A program made the position numbers and the translations under genes. This document shows positions 11,476 to 21,100 of a stretch of DNA of 30,757 nucleotides, one piece after another (the stretch's first letter is position 1; every line of letters begins with the position of its first letter). The notes beneath the pieces are model-generated. The model searched no databases and was not told the origin of the DNA. It worked only from the letters and a program-made list of their open reading frames with translations. The stretch lies in the IMG/VR virus record IMGVR_UViG_3300046492_000126, positions 1 to 30,757 of that record, one strand, 5' to 3'. Source of the stretch: a virus.

Positions 11476-12321
11476 TCACTTGCAGGTGGACTTGGTGGCG
11501 GTCGGCTTCGGAGTCGCCTTGTGCGTCGCAGACGCCTTGGGAGACGGCTTGGCAGTCGCCTTCGGGGTCGGCTTCGAGGTCACGGAAGGCTTGGCCGGCA
11601 CGTTGATGGTCTGGCCGGGCTGGACCAGGTCAGGGTTCTTCACCTGCGGGTTGGCAGTCAGGAGAGCCGCGAGGGTGACACCCGCTGCCACAGCGATGGA
11701 ACCGAGCGTCATGCCCGACTTCACGACGACCTTCTTCAGGCCGGTCGGGGCCGGCTTTGCGGCCGGGGTCGAGGAGACTGGGGCATCCGCCTTCGCGGCG
11801 TAGTGGAAGCCACTCTTGCCCTTGAGGGCAGGGTCCGCGGTGGTCACTCCCTCAGGGAACTTCGGCAGGCCGTAGCCGTAGGTGTTGGCGTCGCGCCGAG
11901 CGCGCTTGCGCAGGTACACGCCGTCACCCTCAGGCGAACCGGTGACGTTGGTATTGCCCTCGACGGTGTAGATGTACGTCGCGTCGTAGGCGTAGACGAT
12001 TCCCGTGTGCGTCCCGCCGTTCGGGCCGTAGAAGACCTGAGCACCGATCGCCGGGAAGTCCGAGTAACGCCCCTTCTGACGGAACCAGTCCAGTGCCGTA
12101 GCACAAGACGCGGTACGCGGAAACAGGTCGGCGTTCCCCGACTTCAGTGCATCCCAGGAAACGAAGAGCGCACACCAGGCATAGCCACCAGCAGACACCC
12201 ACGCCATACCAGGAACCTGAGCGGCGTACTTCTCCTTGTTGTTCCAATGGCCCCCGGAGAAGCCTTCCTTGTAACCTACTTCCGCCTTGGCTACCTTGAT
12301 TAGCTCTGCGGCACCACTCAT
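11476..12321 (-). CDS. endolysin: CHAP amidase/peptidase with LysM domain
   Basis: The start is placed at ATG 12321, behind AGGGGGACAAG. An upstream in-frame ATG lies inside the terminator tail. The 281 residues begin with a CHAP domain (about 1-155): AELIKVAKAEVGYKEG, the nucleophile Cys50 in GGYAWCALFVSW, the general base His105 in GGTHTGIVY, and an EGNTN strand (121-125) that supplies the polar third residue. A LysM peptidoglycan-binding domain follows at about 197-242 (GMTLGSIAVAAGVTLAALL, NPDLVQPGQTINVP). The last 40 residues are a Lys/Pro/Thr/Ala-rich tail. It cleaves host peptidoglycan at lysis. There is no signal peptide, so release depends on the holin. Confidence 0.9.
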   Translation of the reverse strand: MSGAAELIKVAKAEVGYKEGFSGGHWNNKEKYAAQVPGMAWVSAGGYAWCALFVSWDALKSGNADLFPRTASCATALDWFRQKGRYSDFPAIGAQVFYGPNGGTHTGIVYAYDATYIYTVEGNTNVTGSPEGDGVYLRKRARRDANTYGYGLPKFPEGVTTADPALKGKSGFHYAAKADAPVSSTPAAKPAPTGLKKVVVKSGMTLGSIAVAAGVTLAALLTANPQVKNPDLVQPGQTINVPAKPSVTSKPTPKATAKPSPKASATHKATPKPTATKSTCK

Positions 12322-12345
12322 CTTGTTGTCCCCCTTCAGGGCATG

Positions 12346-12376
12346 AAAAAGGAGGCCGGGCAAGAACCCGGCCTCC
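12346..12376 (-). terminator. terminator upstream of the endolysin
   Basis: On the minus strand a perfect 10-bp stem (GGAGGCCGGG with CCCGGCCTCC) around a 6-nt loop is followed by TTTTT. It lies between the membrane/coiled-coil gene and the endolysin, 25 nt before the endolysin start. The T run is directly followed by CATGCCCTGA, including a minimal ATG-CCC-TGA reading frame. Confidence 0.75.
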
Positions 12377-12389
12377 GAAAAGGCAGTTG

Positions 12390-12653
12390 TCAGATACGTA
12401 GTGCTCTAAGTCGTTCCGGATCGAGGGCAGTCAGAATCTCGATGAGTCGCTTGTTCTCTTCCTCGATGCGGGAAAGACGTTCCTTGATCTCATCCATGTC
12501 TTGCTGGAGCCGGTCAGCTCTCGTCTTCTGGGCTTCGGCCTCTTCCTTCCAAACCTTGGCGGTGTTGAGTCGCCAAGCCGCCTTCGCCATCACAGCGGCG
12601 GCTATAGCGGTGGAGAGTATCCCCGCGTACGTCATGAAGTCCTGAATGTCCAT
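12390..12653 (-). CDS. one-helix membrane protein with coiled coil (possible lysis accessory)
   Basis: ATG 12653 has AAGGAGG 4 nt upstream, right after the tail-spike stop. The 87-residue product has one hydrophobic segment at about 8-28 (TYAGILSTAIAAAVMAKAAW). A long charged coiled coil to about residue 77 follows (EAEAQKTRADRLQQDMDEI, SRIEEENKRLIEIL). This shape is common among small phage proteins between tail and lysis genes and resembles one-helix holins, antiholins or regulators of holin timing. The exact role is not determined. The terminator that follows separates it from the endolysin. Confidence 0.7.
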   Translation of the reverse strand: MDIQDFMTYAGILSTAIAAAVMAKAAWRLNTAKVWKEEAEAQKTRADRLQQDMDEIKERLSRIEEENKRLIEILTALDPERLRALRI

Positions 12654-12661
12654 GGGCCTCC

Positions 12662-14740
12662 TTACGCGGGTTCGACAATGAACCAGGCAACAGTTGAAGT
12701 GTCAGATGCACCAGACTTGATCTGGAACGAGGTCCCTGCCGTACGTGCAGAGACGTAGGGGCTTCCGGGAGTTCCGCCAGGCGTCTGAATCGTCAGGAAG
12801 ATGCGGGAGTTAGCCGTAACGGCAGTGGTCGAAACCGTCACAGCAGTAGTGCCATTGAGGACGGCCGTGCCCATCTTCGCGTTGGTGCCCTCCTTGACCC
12901 GCAGACCCTTGCCAGCCAGGCCGACAATGAGGTCAGAGTCCGGAGTGCCGACCATGGCAGTGCCCTGCCGGCCCCAGGTGGTGTCTCGGGAGCCGGCCCC
13001 ACCAGGACCCCACGTGAGGGTTCCATCGCCCAGGATGCGGGCGTTGTCGTTGGTCTGAGCGCCCTGGACGTTGAAGGCAATCGTGTTGTTCCCGGCAGCG
13101 TTCGGCCTGAGGGAAAGTCGCTGTCCGGCACCAAACTGCATGTCCACGTTCCCGCGGGTCTCGTAGTTCGAGCCGTCAACACGGGTAGCAATCTGGGGCT
13201 GATTGGCAGGGAACCAGTTGGATACGCTGCTCCCTGTCCCCGTGAAGTTGGCGTTGACGACACGGACCACAGCGGTGCCAGAAATGTTGATGAGGCCCTG
13301 GACGCCGACCGTGCCGACGGCTACGACGGACGAGCCGAAACGACAGTCGGTAATGAAACCTTCTGCTGAACCGGACCAGTTGATGTCATAATTCGATCCG
13401 GTAGCGCCCACGCCGCCCTGGGAAATTGAGCACTCATCGAAGTAGATGCCGTAGCCGTTCGAGGTGACGTTGATGTTGTGCGTCTGGTTGTTCAGAATGC
13501 GTACGTTGCGAACTCGCACCTGATTAGCTGCACCAGAGACCAGAACGCCAACGGCCCCCTGCTGGATAACGCCACCGGCTATCTGGACGTTCTGAGGGTC
13601 GCCATTGGTGCCGCTCTCGATGACGACGTTTCCGACACCGGTCTGAGGACCGAGGGCATCAAGATTCTGAACAAACACGGCCGCGCAGTTACCGGTGACT
13701 CGGAACGCGGCACCAGTGCCGCCCAAAGTCGCCTGCATCCACGGCAAGACGTTCTGACAGAGAACGTCCCACGCGTCCTCAATCCGGATTCCGTCAAGGT
13801 TGGCATTGGCACCGGAGTTGACGCCGAGATACCGCGTGAAGACATTGGAGATCTGGATGTTGGCAGCGAGGGCCGTGGGATCAGCCTTGACGTGGATACC
13901 ACCGGCACACGACTGGATTTTGATCATGTTGACCTGAGTGCCGTGCAGGGTGGTGCTCGCAGAACCGAAGAGTCTCAGGGCGTAGCCGTTGATCCACTGG
14001 AAGGTCGTGTTGAAGACTCTGAGTTCCTGAGCGCCCGAAGCCGTCACGCCGTGACAGGCGGGATTCGAAGTGGTCGTTGAGGAGTCTCCTCGAATCTGGA
14101 GTCCCTGAATCATGCAGTCGTCAGAAGACACCGTGATGGCACTGGAGCCGGTGAACGCGGCTCCGATCCGGATGGAGGTTGCCCCGTGGCCGGCTCCCTG
14201 AAGGGTGATCGGTGCGGGCAGGTTGAGTGGGCTGGAGCCGTTCAAGAGGTAGTTGCCGGGCGGGAAGACGACGGTTCCGCCCGCTGTGCCGAGAGCATTG
14301 ATGGCGGCCTGGATAGCACCGGTGTCATCGGCGGTGCCGTTACCTGCGGTTCCATAGTCCTTGACGCTGACCGTGGCGGCGCTCGACTGACGAACGAAGG
14401 TCGCATCCGCGTAAGCGCGGTCCCCGTGAGGGTCGATCCCGGAGACGTGGGAGCCGAACCGCTCTCCGACCGTGACAGAGACCAGAGCGACCCTGGTACC
14501 GCCTCCGAAGTCGACCCACAGACGCTCGTATCCATCGGGGCCGAAGAAGGCCGCGAGGTAGCCGTCTCCGTCCGCCTGGAGCTGGAGCAGCGGGGCACCG
14601 TTGATGTCAGTCAGGTCCGTCAACTGCGCCGCGCCGGCACTCGGACCGTTCCAGACGGTTCCCACGGCGTTGGCCACTCGGGCACCGGTTATGTCTTCGG
14701 CAACGCTATCCGCAGTACCGCCAAAAAGGTTGCGTGCCAA
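12662..14740 (-). CDS. tail spike / minor tail protein with pectate-lyase-like beta-helix
   Basis: The start is TTG 14740, supported by AGGAGG at 14747-14752 with 6 nt spacing. The 692-residue protein begins with about 120 residues of adaptor-like sequence. It then has the classic start of a pectate-lyase-superfamily right-handed beta-helix (VKDYGTAGNGTADDTGAIQA, GGTVVFPPGNYLL, ITLQGAGHGATSIRIG, about 125-200). Helix-type repeats rich in Asn, Gly and Val follow to about residue 520, and a separate C-terminal domain ends GTSFQIKSGASDTSTVAWFI. Such proteins recognise and may cleave surface polysaccharide at the tail tip. Catalytic residues cannot be assigned from sequence alone. It is last in the tail module, after a terminator. 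Confidence 0.85.
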   Translation of the reverse strand: MARNLFGGTADSVAEDITGARVANAVGTVWNGPSAGAAQLTDLTDINGAPLLQLQADGDGYLAAFFGPDGYERLWVDFGGGTRVALVSVTVGERFGSHVSGIDPHGDRAYADATFVRQSSAATVSVKDYGTAGNGTADDTGAIQAAINALGTAGGTVVFPPGNYLLNGSSPLNLPAPITLQGAGHGATSIRIGAAFTGSSAITVSSDDCMIQGLQIRGDSSTTTSNPACHGVTASGAQELRVFNTTFQWINGYALRLFGSASTTLHGTQVNMIKIQSCAGGIHVKADPTALAANIQISNVFTRYLGVNSGANANLDGIRIEDAWDVLCQNVLPWMQATLGGTGAAFRVTGNCAAVFVQNLDALGPQTGVGNVVIESGTNGDPQNVQIAGGVIQQGAVGVLVSGAANQVRVRNVRILNNQTHNINVTSNGYGIYFDECSISQGGVGATGSNYDINWSGSAEGFITDCRFGSSVVAVGTVGVQGLINISGTAVVRVVNANFTGTGSSVSNWFPANQPQIATRVDGSNYETRGNVDMQFGAGQRLSLRPNAAGNNTIAFNVQGAQTNDNARILGDGTLTWGPGGAGSRDTTWGRQGTAMVGTPDSDLIVGLAGKGLRVKEGTNAKMGTAVLNGTTAVTVSTTAVTANSRIFLTIQTPGGTPGSPYVSARTAGTSFQIKSGASDTSTVAWFIVEPA

Positions 14741-14761
14741 AAGGCACCTCCTAAGGGCATG

Positions 14762-14793
14762 AAAAAAGGCCCGGCTGGAGATGCCAGCGGGCC
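14762..14793 (-). terminator. terminator between minor tail gene and tail spike
   Basis: On the minus strand, GGCCCGCTGG pairs with CCAGCCGGGCC (one bulged C) around a short loop and is followed by TTTTTT. It starts 21 nt after the minor tail protein stop. The T run is directly followed by CATGCCC and then the AGGAGG of the tail-spike gene. Confidence 0.7.
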
Positions 14794-14813
14794 TAACTCG
14801 TCAGTGGTTGTGG

Positions 14814-15893
14814 TTAGTTGCCGAAGGTCGATGCCTCGTACACTCCGGAGATCTTGAGGTTGGAAAGCGGGGGGATGGCTCGAAGGCCGTCCAGTCCCTC
14901 ACTGGTGTTGGTCGGGTTCGGGTAGAGCAGCGACGCGACGGTCTGACCGGAACTGCTCTGACCGATCTCGGCGAAGATCTCAACCACGTTGGGCAACCCA
15001 CCGTTGAAGTTGGGGTTTCGAAGCAGACCCATAACTACCTGACCAGTGGCACCACTTGCGGCTGTCGGAAGAGTGACGCCGATGGTGCTCGTGCCCGTTC
15101 TCGTCGGTCCGGTGTCTTCCCAGTCGTTCTTCAGGTAGACCGAGAAGTAGACCGTCCCAGGGGCGATCCAACGCCAACGTCCCGTTCTGTTCGCGCTCGG
15201 GAGGTCGGTGTTCACGTTGACCAAACTCGGGGTGTATCCACGAGGCTTGGCGAGGTCACGCGCAATCACGTTGCCGTCTCGGCCGATCCAATACTCAGAC
15301 TGCGTATCGGTGTTGTTGCTGTCCATGTCCACGACGAACGAGCCGTTCGCCTGGTAGGCAGCCGCCTGGAGGGCATTCCACGGCACTGCCATGTGCTCAG
15401 GGACATCGAACGGCATGACGTTGATGAGACTCAGAGCGCCGAGGTTGGCCGGCACAGTGACCTGATGGAGCGGCATCTCCCAGACACCGCCGTAGGTCTT
15501 GGTCAGACCCGGCGCCTTGGGGGTCGCCGCGGGCTGGCCCTGGACCACCGCGAGGTTGACGGAGCTGTTCGACAGGTTCGCCCGGAGAACGACCACGTCA
15601 ATGCGGCCGGTACTTCCGGTGTTGGCCGCGATGCTGACCGTTGCACTGGCCGTTAGCTGGTAGTAGAAGCCTCCGACGATCGCCCGGCCGGGGGCGACAG
15701 ACACCGACGTGCCGTTGACCACGGCGGCCGTGAACGGCAGGGAGAAGGCGTCAATGCTCGTCTGGTCCAGCCGGAAGTCAACGCGGTCCTTGGCGAAGAC
15801 CCGAGCCATGTATTGCCACTGAGCCTGTGACATCATCTGCGCGCCGCCACCGGCGCTATCGGCGGTGAACGGGTAACTTATCTCGTTTGCCAT
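14814..15893 (-). CDS. minor tail protein, 359 aa
   Basis: ATG 15893 overlaps the upstream TAA (TAATG), with GAGG upstream. The first 200 residues read as a phage tail-tip or baseplate module (ISYPFTADSAGGGAQMMSQ, FAKDRVDFRLDQTSIDAF, VAPGRAIVGGFYYQLTAS), a pattern common to actinophage minor tail proteins. The C-terminal part is beta-rich (GRWRWIAPGTVYFSVYLK). It probably forms part of the tail tip between the Gp37-like protein and the tail spike. No enzymatic motif is seen. The function is assigned from position and general resemblance. Confidence 0.75.
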   Translation of the reverse strand: MANEISYPFTADSAGGGAQMMSQAQWQYMARVFAKDRVDFRLDQTSIDAFSLPFTAAVVNGTSVSVAPGRAIVGGFYYQLTASATVSIAANTGSTGRIDVVVLRANLSNSSVNLAVVQGQPAATPKAPGLTKTYGGVWEMPLHQVTVPANLGALSLINVMPFDVPEHMAVPWNALQAAAYQANGSFVVDMDSNNTDTQSEYWIGRDGNVIARDLAKPRGYTPSLVNVNTDLPSANRTGRWRWIAPGTVYFSVYLKNDWEDTGPTRTGTSTIGVTLPTAASGATGQVVMGLLRNPNFNGGLPNVVEIFAEIGQSSSGQTVASLLYPNPTNTSEGLDGLRAIPPLSNLKISGVYEASTFGN

Positions 15894-17125
15894 TACATCC
15901 TCGCCTCTAGCTTGCGCAGCTTCTCACGCATATCGAAAACTGTCTTGTAAAGATTGAGCGGGTTACCTGCACCCTGATCACCGATGGACGGGGCCACGGT
16001 TTCCGTCTGCCCGCCCTGGTCCACGGTGATGGCCACCTCGCGCACGATGTCCACGTATTCGGTGCCGTCCACGGCAACCGTCACGATGTCGCCCACGAAA
16101 TAGTCGCGGCCGAACTTGATGTGCGGGGTATCGATTGGGTAGATCTGGAAGTTGCCGTTCTTGGCACCCTGAGTCAGAGCCTCAGTGGCTGCGTCGAGAA
16201 CGGCTTGCTGAGCCGTGGCGAACTGAGCATCCGTCACCGAAAGGTCAGCCTTGATGGGCTGTCCGGTAGTGGGGTCCGCCTTGATGGGGAGGTCTCGCCG
16301 GTCAAGGAACTGTTCGATCTGAATGCCCCACTCGGCCTCAGTGGCGGTGTCGATCTGCTGGTACATGTACCGGCCCTTGCCGGTGCCCTGGCAGGCCACA
16401 ATCACGCGTGTCACAGTCGGAGCCGTCAGGTTCCACGTGAACTCACGCAGGTTGCCCAGTTCCTTGCTGAAGCGGATGGACTTGGACAGGTCCCGCGGAG
16501 CGTAGAGATACAGGTTGATGGCCTTGGCGTTGGGGTCATACAGGAACCGGTAACCGGTGGTCTTGGTGTCGGTCCAGCTCTCAAGCTTTGTGCCGATGAC
16601 GTCCCACTGGAGGTTGTCAGAGATCGTGTTGCCGATCGCGGCATCACTGCCGACGACCGCGCCGGCCACCTGGCGGTTAGCCAGGGCACCAGGCCCAAGA
16701 GCCTTGTTCAGCTCGTCCCAGATCAGGTGACCAGCCGGGCCTGAAACTGCTCGGGTGTCGTCTGTGGTATTCCACTGCTGCGTTGCCGCCTTGGTGGGGT
16801 CGGGGTAGGCAAGCCGGTTGTACGCAAGCTTGTTGTCGCACTTCCCACCGAAGTAGAGCGATCCCATCGACGTGTGCTGATCGTTGGTCCAATAGTGCTG
16901 GAAGCTCTCGATCTGCCCCGTGAGGATGGGGAGGTCAACGCCATCCTGATAGATGGCGACGCCCCCACCCCTCTGGAGAAGGTCAGACTGAGGCGTCCCC
17001 GCCTCCACAAGGATTTGCCATGAGCCTTGCGCCGAGTATCGGATCACAAGGTCCATCGAGATCCACGTATCGATAATGCCTATTCGGTTGAGTGCAGCGT
17101 CGCGCACCTCCACCCGATAGCCCAT
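15893..17125 (-). CDS. tail protein, siphovirus ReqiPepy6 Gp37-like
   Basis: The start is placed at ATG 17125, five bases after GAGG. A GTG two codons upstream (17131) is an alternative. The 410-residue protein has the features of the Gp37-like tail family of actinophages: an N-terminal strand-rich part (YRVEVRDAALNRIGIIDTW, SWQILVEAGTPQSDLLQRG, VAIYQDGVDLPILTGQIES), a middle region (GTKLESWTDTKTTGYRFLY) and a C-terminal part with a conserved-looking GRDYFVGDIVTVAVDG. These proteins belong to the baseplate or tail-tip complex and resemble phage hub proteins. It lies between the Dit-like and minor tail genes and overlaps the latter by one base. Confidence 0.75.
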   Translation of the reverse strand: MGYRVEVRDAALNRIGIIDTWISMDLVIRYSAQGSWQILVEAGTPQSDLLQRGGGVAIYQDGVDLPILTGQIESFQHYWTNDQHTSMGSLYFGGKCDNKLAYNRLAYPDPTKAATQQWNTTDDTRAVSGPAGHLIWDELNKALGPGALANRQVAGAVVGSDAAIGNTISDNLQWDVIGTKLESWTDTKTTGYRFLYDPNAKAINLYLYAPRDLSKSIRFSKELGNLREFTWNLTAPTVTRVIVACQGTGKGRYMYQQIDTATEAEWGIQIEQFLDRRDLPIKADPTTGQPIKADLSVTDAQFATAQQAVLDAATEALTQGAKNGNFQIYPIDTPHIKFGRDYFVGDIVTVAVDGTEYVDIVREVAITVDQGGQTETVAPSIGDQGAGNPLNLYKTVFDMREKLRKLEARM

Positions 17126-17137
17126 GTGCACCTCATG

Positions 17138-18127
17138 TCAGTAAGTCGTATAGCGCGGGAATATCTCCACCTTCGCGGAGGGAGTTCCGCTACCGGCGAC
17201 GAGATCAGCTTGGACAGTCGACGTGCCCACAGGCACCGACCAAAAATTGGGGTTGGCGGACATCAGAGGGAAATAATTCGTCCCCTGGTCGTCCGTGATT
17301 GTCTTGTAGCCAGGACGGCTATCGATCGTGAGTGTCCGCCCGTTGGCCAGGCAGTCAGCCCCACCCGGCTGCGCCGGGATGCCCCAGCTCGAACCGTCCG
17401 GGCCAGTGAACTTGAAGGACTTCAGAGGTCCGGTAATCGTCCAGACAGGCCAGGCTTCGATGTCGCCCGGATTGTTGACGATGAGCTGGCCTGAGGCCGG
17501 CGTGCCGTTACTCAGCTTGATCGGGAAGAACGGGTTGCCTAGGAACGGCGACGGCGTGCCGAAGGTCCAGTTAGCGACCTCTTCCGTGTCCCCGTAGAAC
17601 CACGGGTCAACGGCAATGAGCTGGATACCGTAGGACACCCAGTCGAAGCCCGAGGTGTCGACGGATTCATTTCCTTCCATGCCGTTCACGTAGTAGCACT
17701 TAATGCGGCGGGCCGCTCCGTCCTGCTCGATGAACGTCAGGACACAGAACCCGTTCTTGGGATTCAGCGCACTGGCAAGCTTGCGCTTGAATGAGGTCAG
17801 TGTCTTCCGGTCGACCCCATAGACGAACACCGGCAAGAGGATCTGCCGGGCTGCTGCCCTTGAACCTCGGTAGATCGAGCCATCGAGGTTCGGGGAGTCG
17901 TCCGTGTGCAGTTCAAACGGAGGCATGTCGAGCCCTGACGCCCCCGGCTGGATCACGATTGCCGGCCACCAACGGTTCTGGAAGCCGGTGAGGGGGATCT
18001 CCTCCCCCTCACCATTGCTCCCTGTGATCGACACGTAGGTGTGCTGCCAATCCTCCGGAATCGGGATCAGTGGGTTGAGATCCCACTGCCCACCGTCGGG
18101 ATTCTGTGGCCCTGCGGGAATCGGCAT
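17138..18127 (-). CDS. distal tail (Dit-like) minor tail protein
   Basis: ATG 18127 follows AAGGAGTGTTAA. The 329 residues contain the typical Dit arrangement: an N-terminal part forming a ring-type beta fold (LPVFVYGVDRKTLTSFKRKLASAL, about 100-125, then LTFIEQDGAARRIKCYYVNG), the segment GIQLIAVDPWFYGDTEE near 170-190, and a C-terminal beta domain (GTPASGQLIVNNPGDIEAWPVWTITGP read in pieces) of galectin-like type. Dit connects the tail tube to the tip complex. Its position directly after the tape measure gene is the usual one. Confidence 0.8.
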   Translation of the reverse strand: MPIPAGPQNPDGGQWDLNPLIPIPEDWQHTYVSITGSNGEGEEIPLTGFQNRWWPAIVIQPGASGLDMPPFELHTDDSPNLDGSIYRGSRAAARQILLPVFVYGVDRKTLTSFKRKLASALNPKNGFCVLTFIEQDGAARRIKCYYVNGMEGNESVDTSGFDWVSYGIQLIAVDPWFYGDTEEVANWTFGTPSPFLGNPFFPIKLSNGTPASGQLIVNNPGDIEAWPVWTITGPLKSFKFTGPDGSSWGIPAQPGGADCLANGRTLTIDSRPGYKTITDDQGTNYFPLMSANPNFWSVPVGTSTVQADLVAGSGTPSAKVEIFPRYTTY

Positions 18128-18144
18128 TTAACACTCCTTGTCGA

Positions 18145-21100
18145 TTACAACGCGGCCATCGTTTCCGCGTACTTCATCGCCCGAAGAACCGCCTGAGTGG
18201 TGTTCTCGGACTTGGCTTCGTGAACGTGGATCTCGTACTTCGGACCCACCATCCCGGCCGTGTCCTTGGCGTTGTAGACGCGCTCACCCCCACCGAAATT
18301 GATCAACTCAGGACCCCGCTCACCCACCATTGCCATGCCAGGGGAAGCGGAGCGGGTACCGGTCGCGTAACCCTTGATCTTGCTGACCTTGGTGGTTTTC
18401 GTGGTCTTACCGCCGACGGTCCTTTCGGTAACCGTGGTGGTAGTTCCCTTTGCCGGGTCAGTCGTCGTGGTGGTAACCGTCGTGACCTTGCGGCCCTTCG
18501 AATCCGTCGAATAGGTCGTGGTGACCCTCGTCGTCTTCTTCTTGGAGGTGTTGCCTCCGCCCTTGACCGCCTGGCCTTCACCAGTCAGCCAGGTGAGGAG
18601 AGATGCCAGACCGGCACTGACCTGAGTCTTCGAGTTGAAGTGCAGTTTCTTCTTGAGGGTCTTCGTGATCGTGTCAGCGATACCCTCGATCTGCTTCTTC
18701 AGCTTGTTGTCCTTCGCGGTCAGACCGTCGACGAGTGACTGAGCCGCCGCCTTGCCTGCCTTGTAGTACGAGCCAGCAACCGACTTTCCGAGGGAATCGC
18801 TAGCCGTTCCGATGGCCTTATAGGTCTTGTTGTAGTCGGATACCTGAGCAGCAGTGGACTTCAGTAGCTCCTTCGCCATGGAGTCGCCCTGTTCGGGCCC
18901 TGCCTGGGCAATCTCGCTGATGATGTCCTTGGAGAATCCCTTCTTTGTGAGCGCCGAAAGATCGCTCTGGAAGGACTTAATCGCTGCCAGACGCTCGTGC
19001 AGGCTGTTGAGGCCGGCAGACGCCGAAACCCCGGAGTCGTTGAACACGTCCGTGAGGGAACGCAGCCCCTTGGCCTTGTCCGAGATGGACGAAGCCATGG
19101 CGGACTCGTCCTTCTTGATCTGAGCCAGCTTGGCGTTCGCGTCCTTCAGCTTCGGCGCCAGGTCGGCCCGCTGCTTGACGAGCTTCTGGAGCTGCTTGTT
19201 CTCTCCGTCGAGCCATTTGTTCAGGGAGTTCGCAGTCTTCGAGCTGATCCGGTTAGAGGTGAACGCGTCCTTGATGATCTGGTACAGCTTGTTCACCGCG
19301 GAGTTCAGCGACGAGACGCCCTTTTCGGCGTCCGCAGCTACACCCGTGGTTCGCTTGCTTCCCGTACCGGTCGCGTATCCCTTGAGAGTCTTGACCGTCG
19401 CCAGCTTAGAATCCTGGTGGTTCAGAACGGTTTCCCCGCCCCCGAACTGGACCAGTTCCGGGCCTTCCTCACCGACCCAAGCCCAACCCTTGGCCGCACC
19501 CTTGGTACCAGTGGCATAGCCCTTGATCCCAGAGAGAGCCTTGGTCCAGCCCGATCCGTATCTATGGACGGCATAGTTGAGGCCGGCATAAATGGATGCA
19601 AGCGGGTCAGTAATACCCCGCTTAAAGTACGGTCCGGCATACGCCTTGAACGTCTGCGGAATGGTCTGCATCAGTCCCTGAGACGGATATCCGGCCTTCG
19701 CGTTCGAGTCCGTCAGGTTAATCGCCTTCGGGTTACCCCCGGACTCCACTCCGATCCGGTGAAGGACCAGTGCGAGGTTCGATGGAGAAAGCCCGAGCTG
19801 AGCCAGGGCCATCTTCACCTGAGGCGTCCAACGAGACACCGAGGAGCCGACTCCCGGAGTGCTGAGCTGCTTATCCGCGAGCTTGCTGACATCCGGCGCC
19901 TTCGTCTTCAGGTGCTTGCCCGAGAAATCGAAAAGCCCCTTCAGGTTCGGAAGACTATCCTTTGCGGTCGACTCGACATCGCCCCAGACCTGCGAGGCAT
20001 AATCCTTCGGGCTGGTGACAATTTCCTTGAGCACGTTGGCCGTGTCGATTACACCGTCATACTCGCCCTCCACCAGATCCCAGACACCCTTTACAGTGTC
20101 GGTTATGGAGCCGATCGGGTCAGTCAGGAAGCTGGTCCCGGAGTCCCAGACGCTCTTTACGGTGTCCCAGACGCCGCCGAAGAAATTCCCCACGACGCTC
20201 TTCAGGGTTTTCCAGGAAAGGAGGTCGCTGATGAACGACTCGCCTCGCTGGAGGATGTTGCCCTTGCCCTTCCAAACGTCCTTCCAGAAGTAGTCACCGG
20301 CGACAGGGCCGACAGCCCCACCGATAATGCCGATTGCCTGGCTGTAGCCGTCAGGAATTGGGAGCTTCTTGAGGAGATTCCACGAGTCCCGAGACATGAA
20401 GTTCTTCATGCCTTCGAGCTTTTCGGCCAAGTCCTTACCGATGAAGTGAGAGCCCGAGGTGCCGGCGCCCACGACGCCGCTCTGAGCGTCGCCGCCAAGC
20501 TGCCGAGAAGAGCTGTCCATCGTCATCGTGGCGAGGGCCCCAAGGCCATCCGACGAGATGTTGAAGTTCTTCGACGCCTCAATGAGCTTGTCAAGGCCAA
20601 GCTTTCCGAGGATGCCGCCACCGGCGAACTTCATTGCGTGACGGACTCCACCGACACCCTTCTGTCGAGCAATGTGGTTCATCTTGTGAATAAAGGAGTG
20701 CCCAACAGCCTCGGTGAACTCAGGCCGCATAATCGATTCGCCACCGGACAAGTGCAGCTCACCAGCCGTGGGGCTGACGAACCTATGCACGTCCCTACCA
20801 GGCGTGTAGCCCGGCAGAACACCACCAGTGGCCTTCCTCCTCTTCTTCTTCGAGGAGGACTTAGAGGAACCGCTCTTGCTGTTTCCACCAGGAGCGTGAT
20901 TGGAGATGTTGTCCAGTCGGGTGTTCAGGATCTCGGCTTCACCGGCCGTGTCACTCAGTGCAGACTTGAGCTTCTTGATCTCCTTGACGATCTTGTCCGT
21001 CTGCAACGAGTTGAGCTGACCGATACGGCCAATCAGCGACGACTTCCCCGGACCCACCTTCTTGGTGGTGTCGTCCGTCTCGTTCTTGACGTGCGAGACC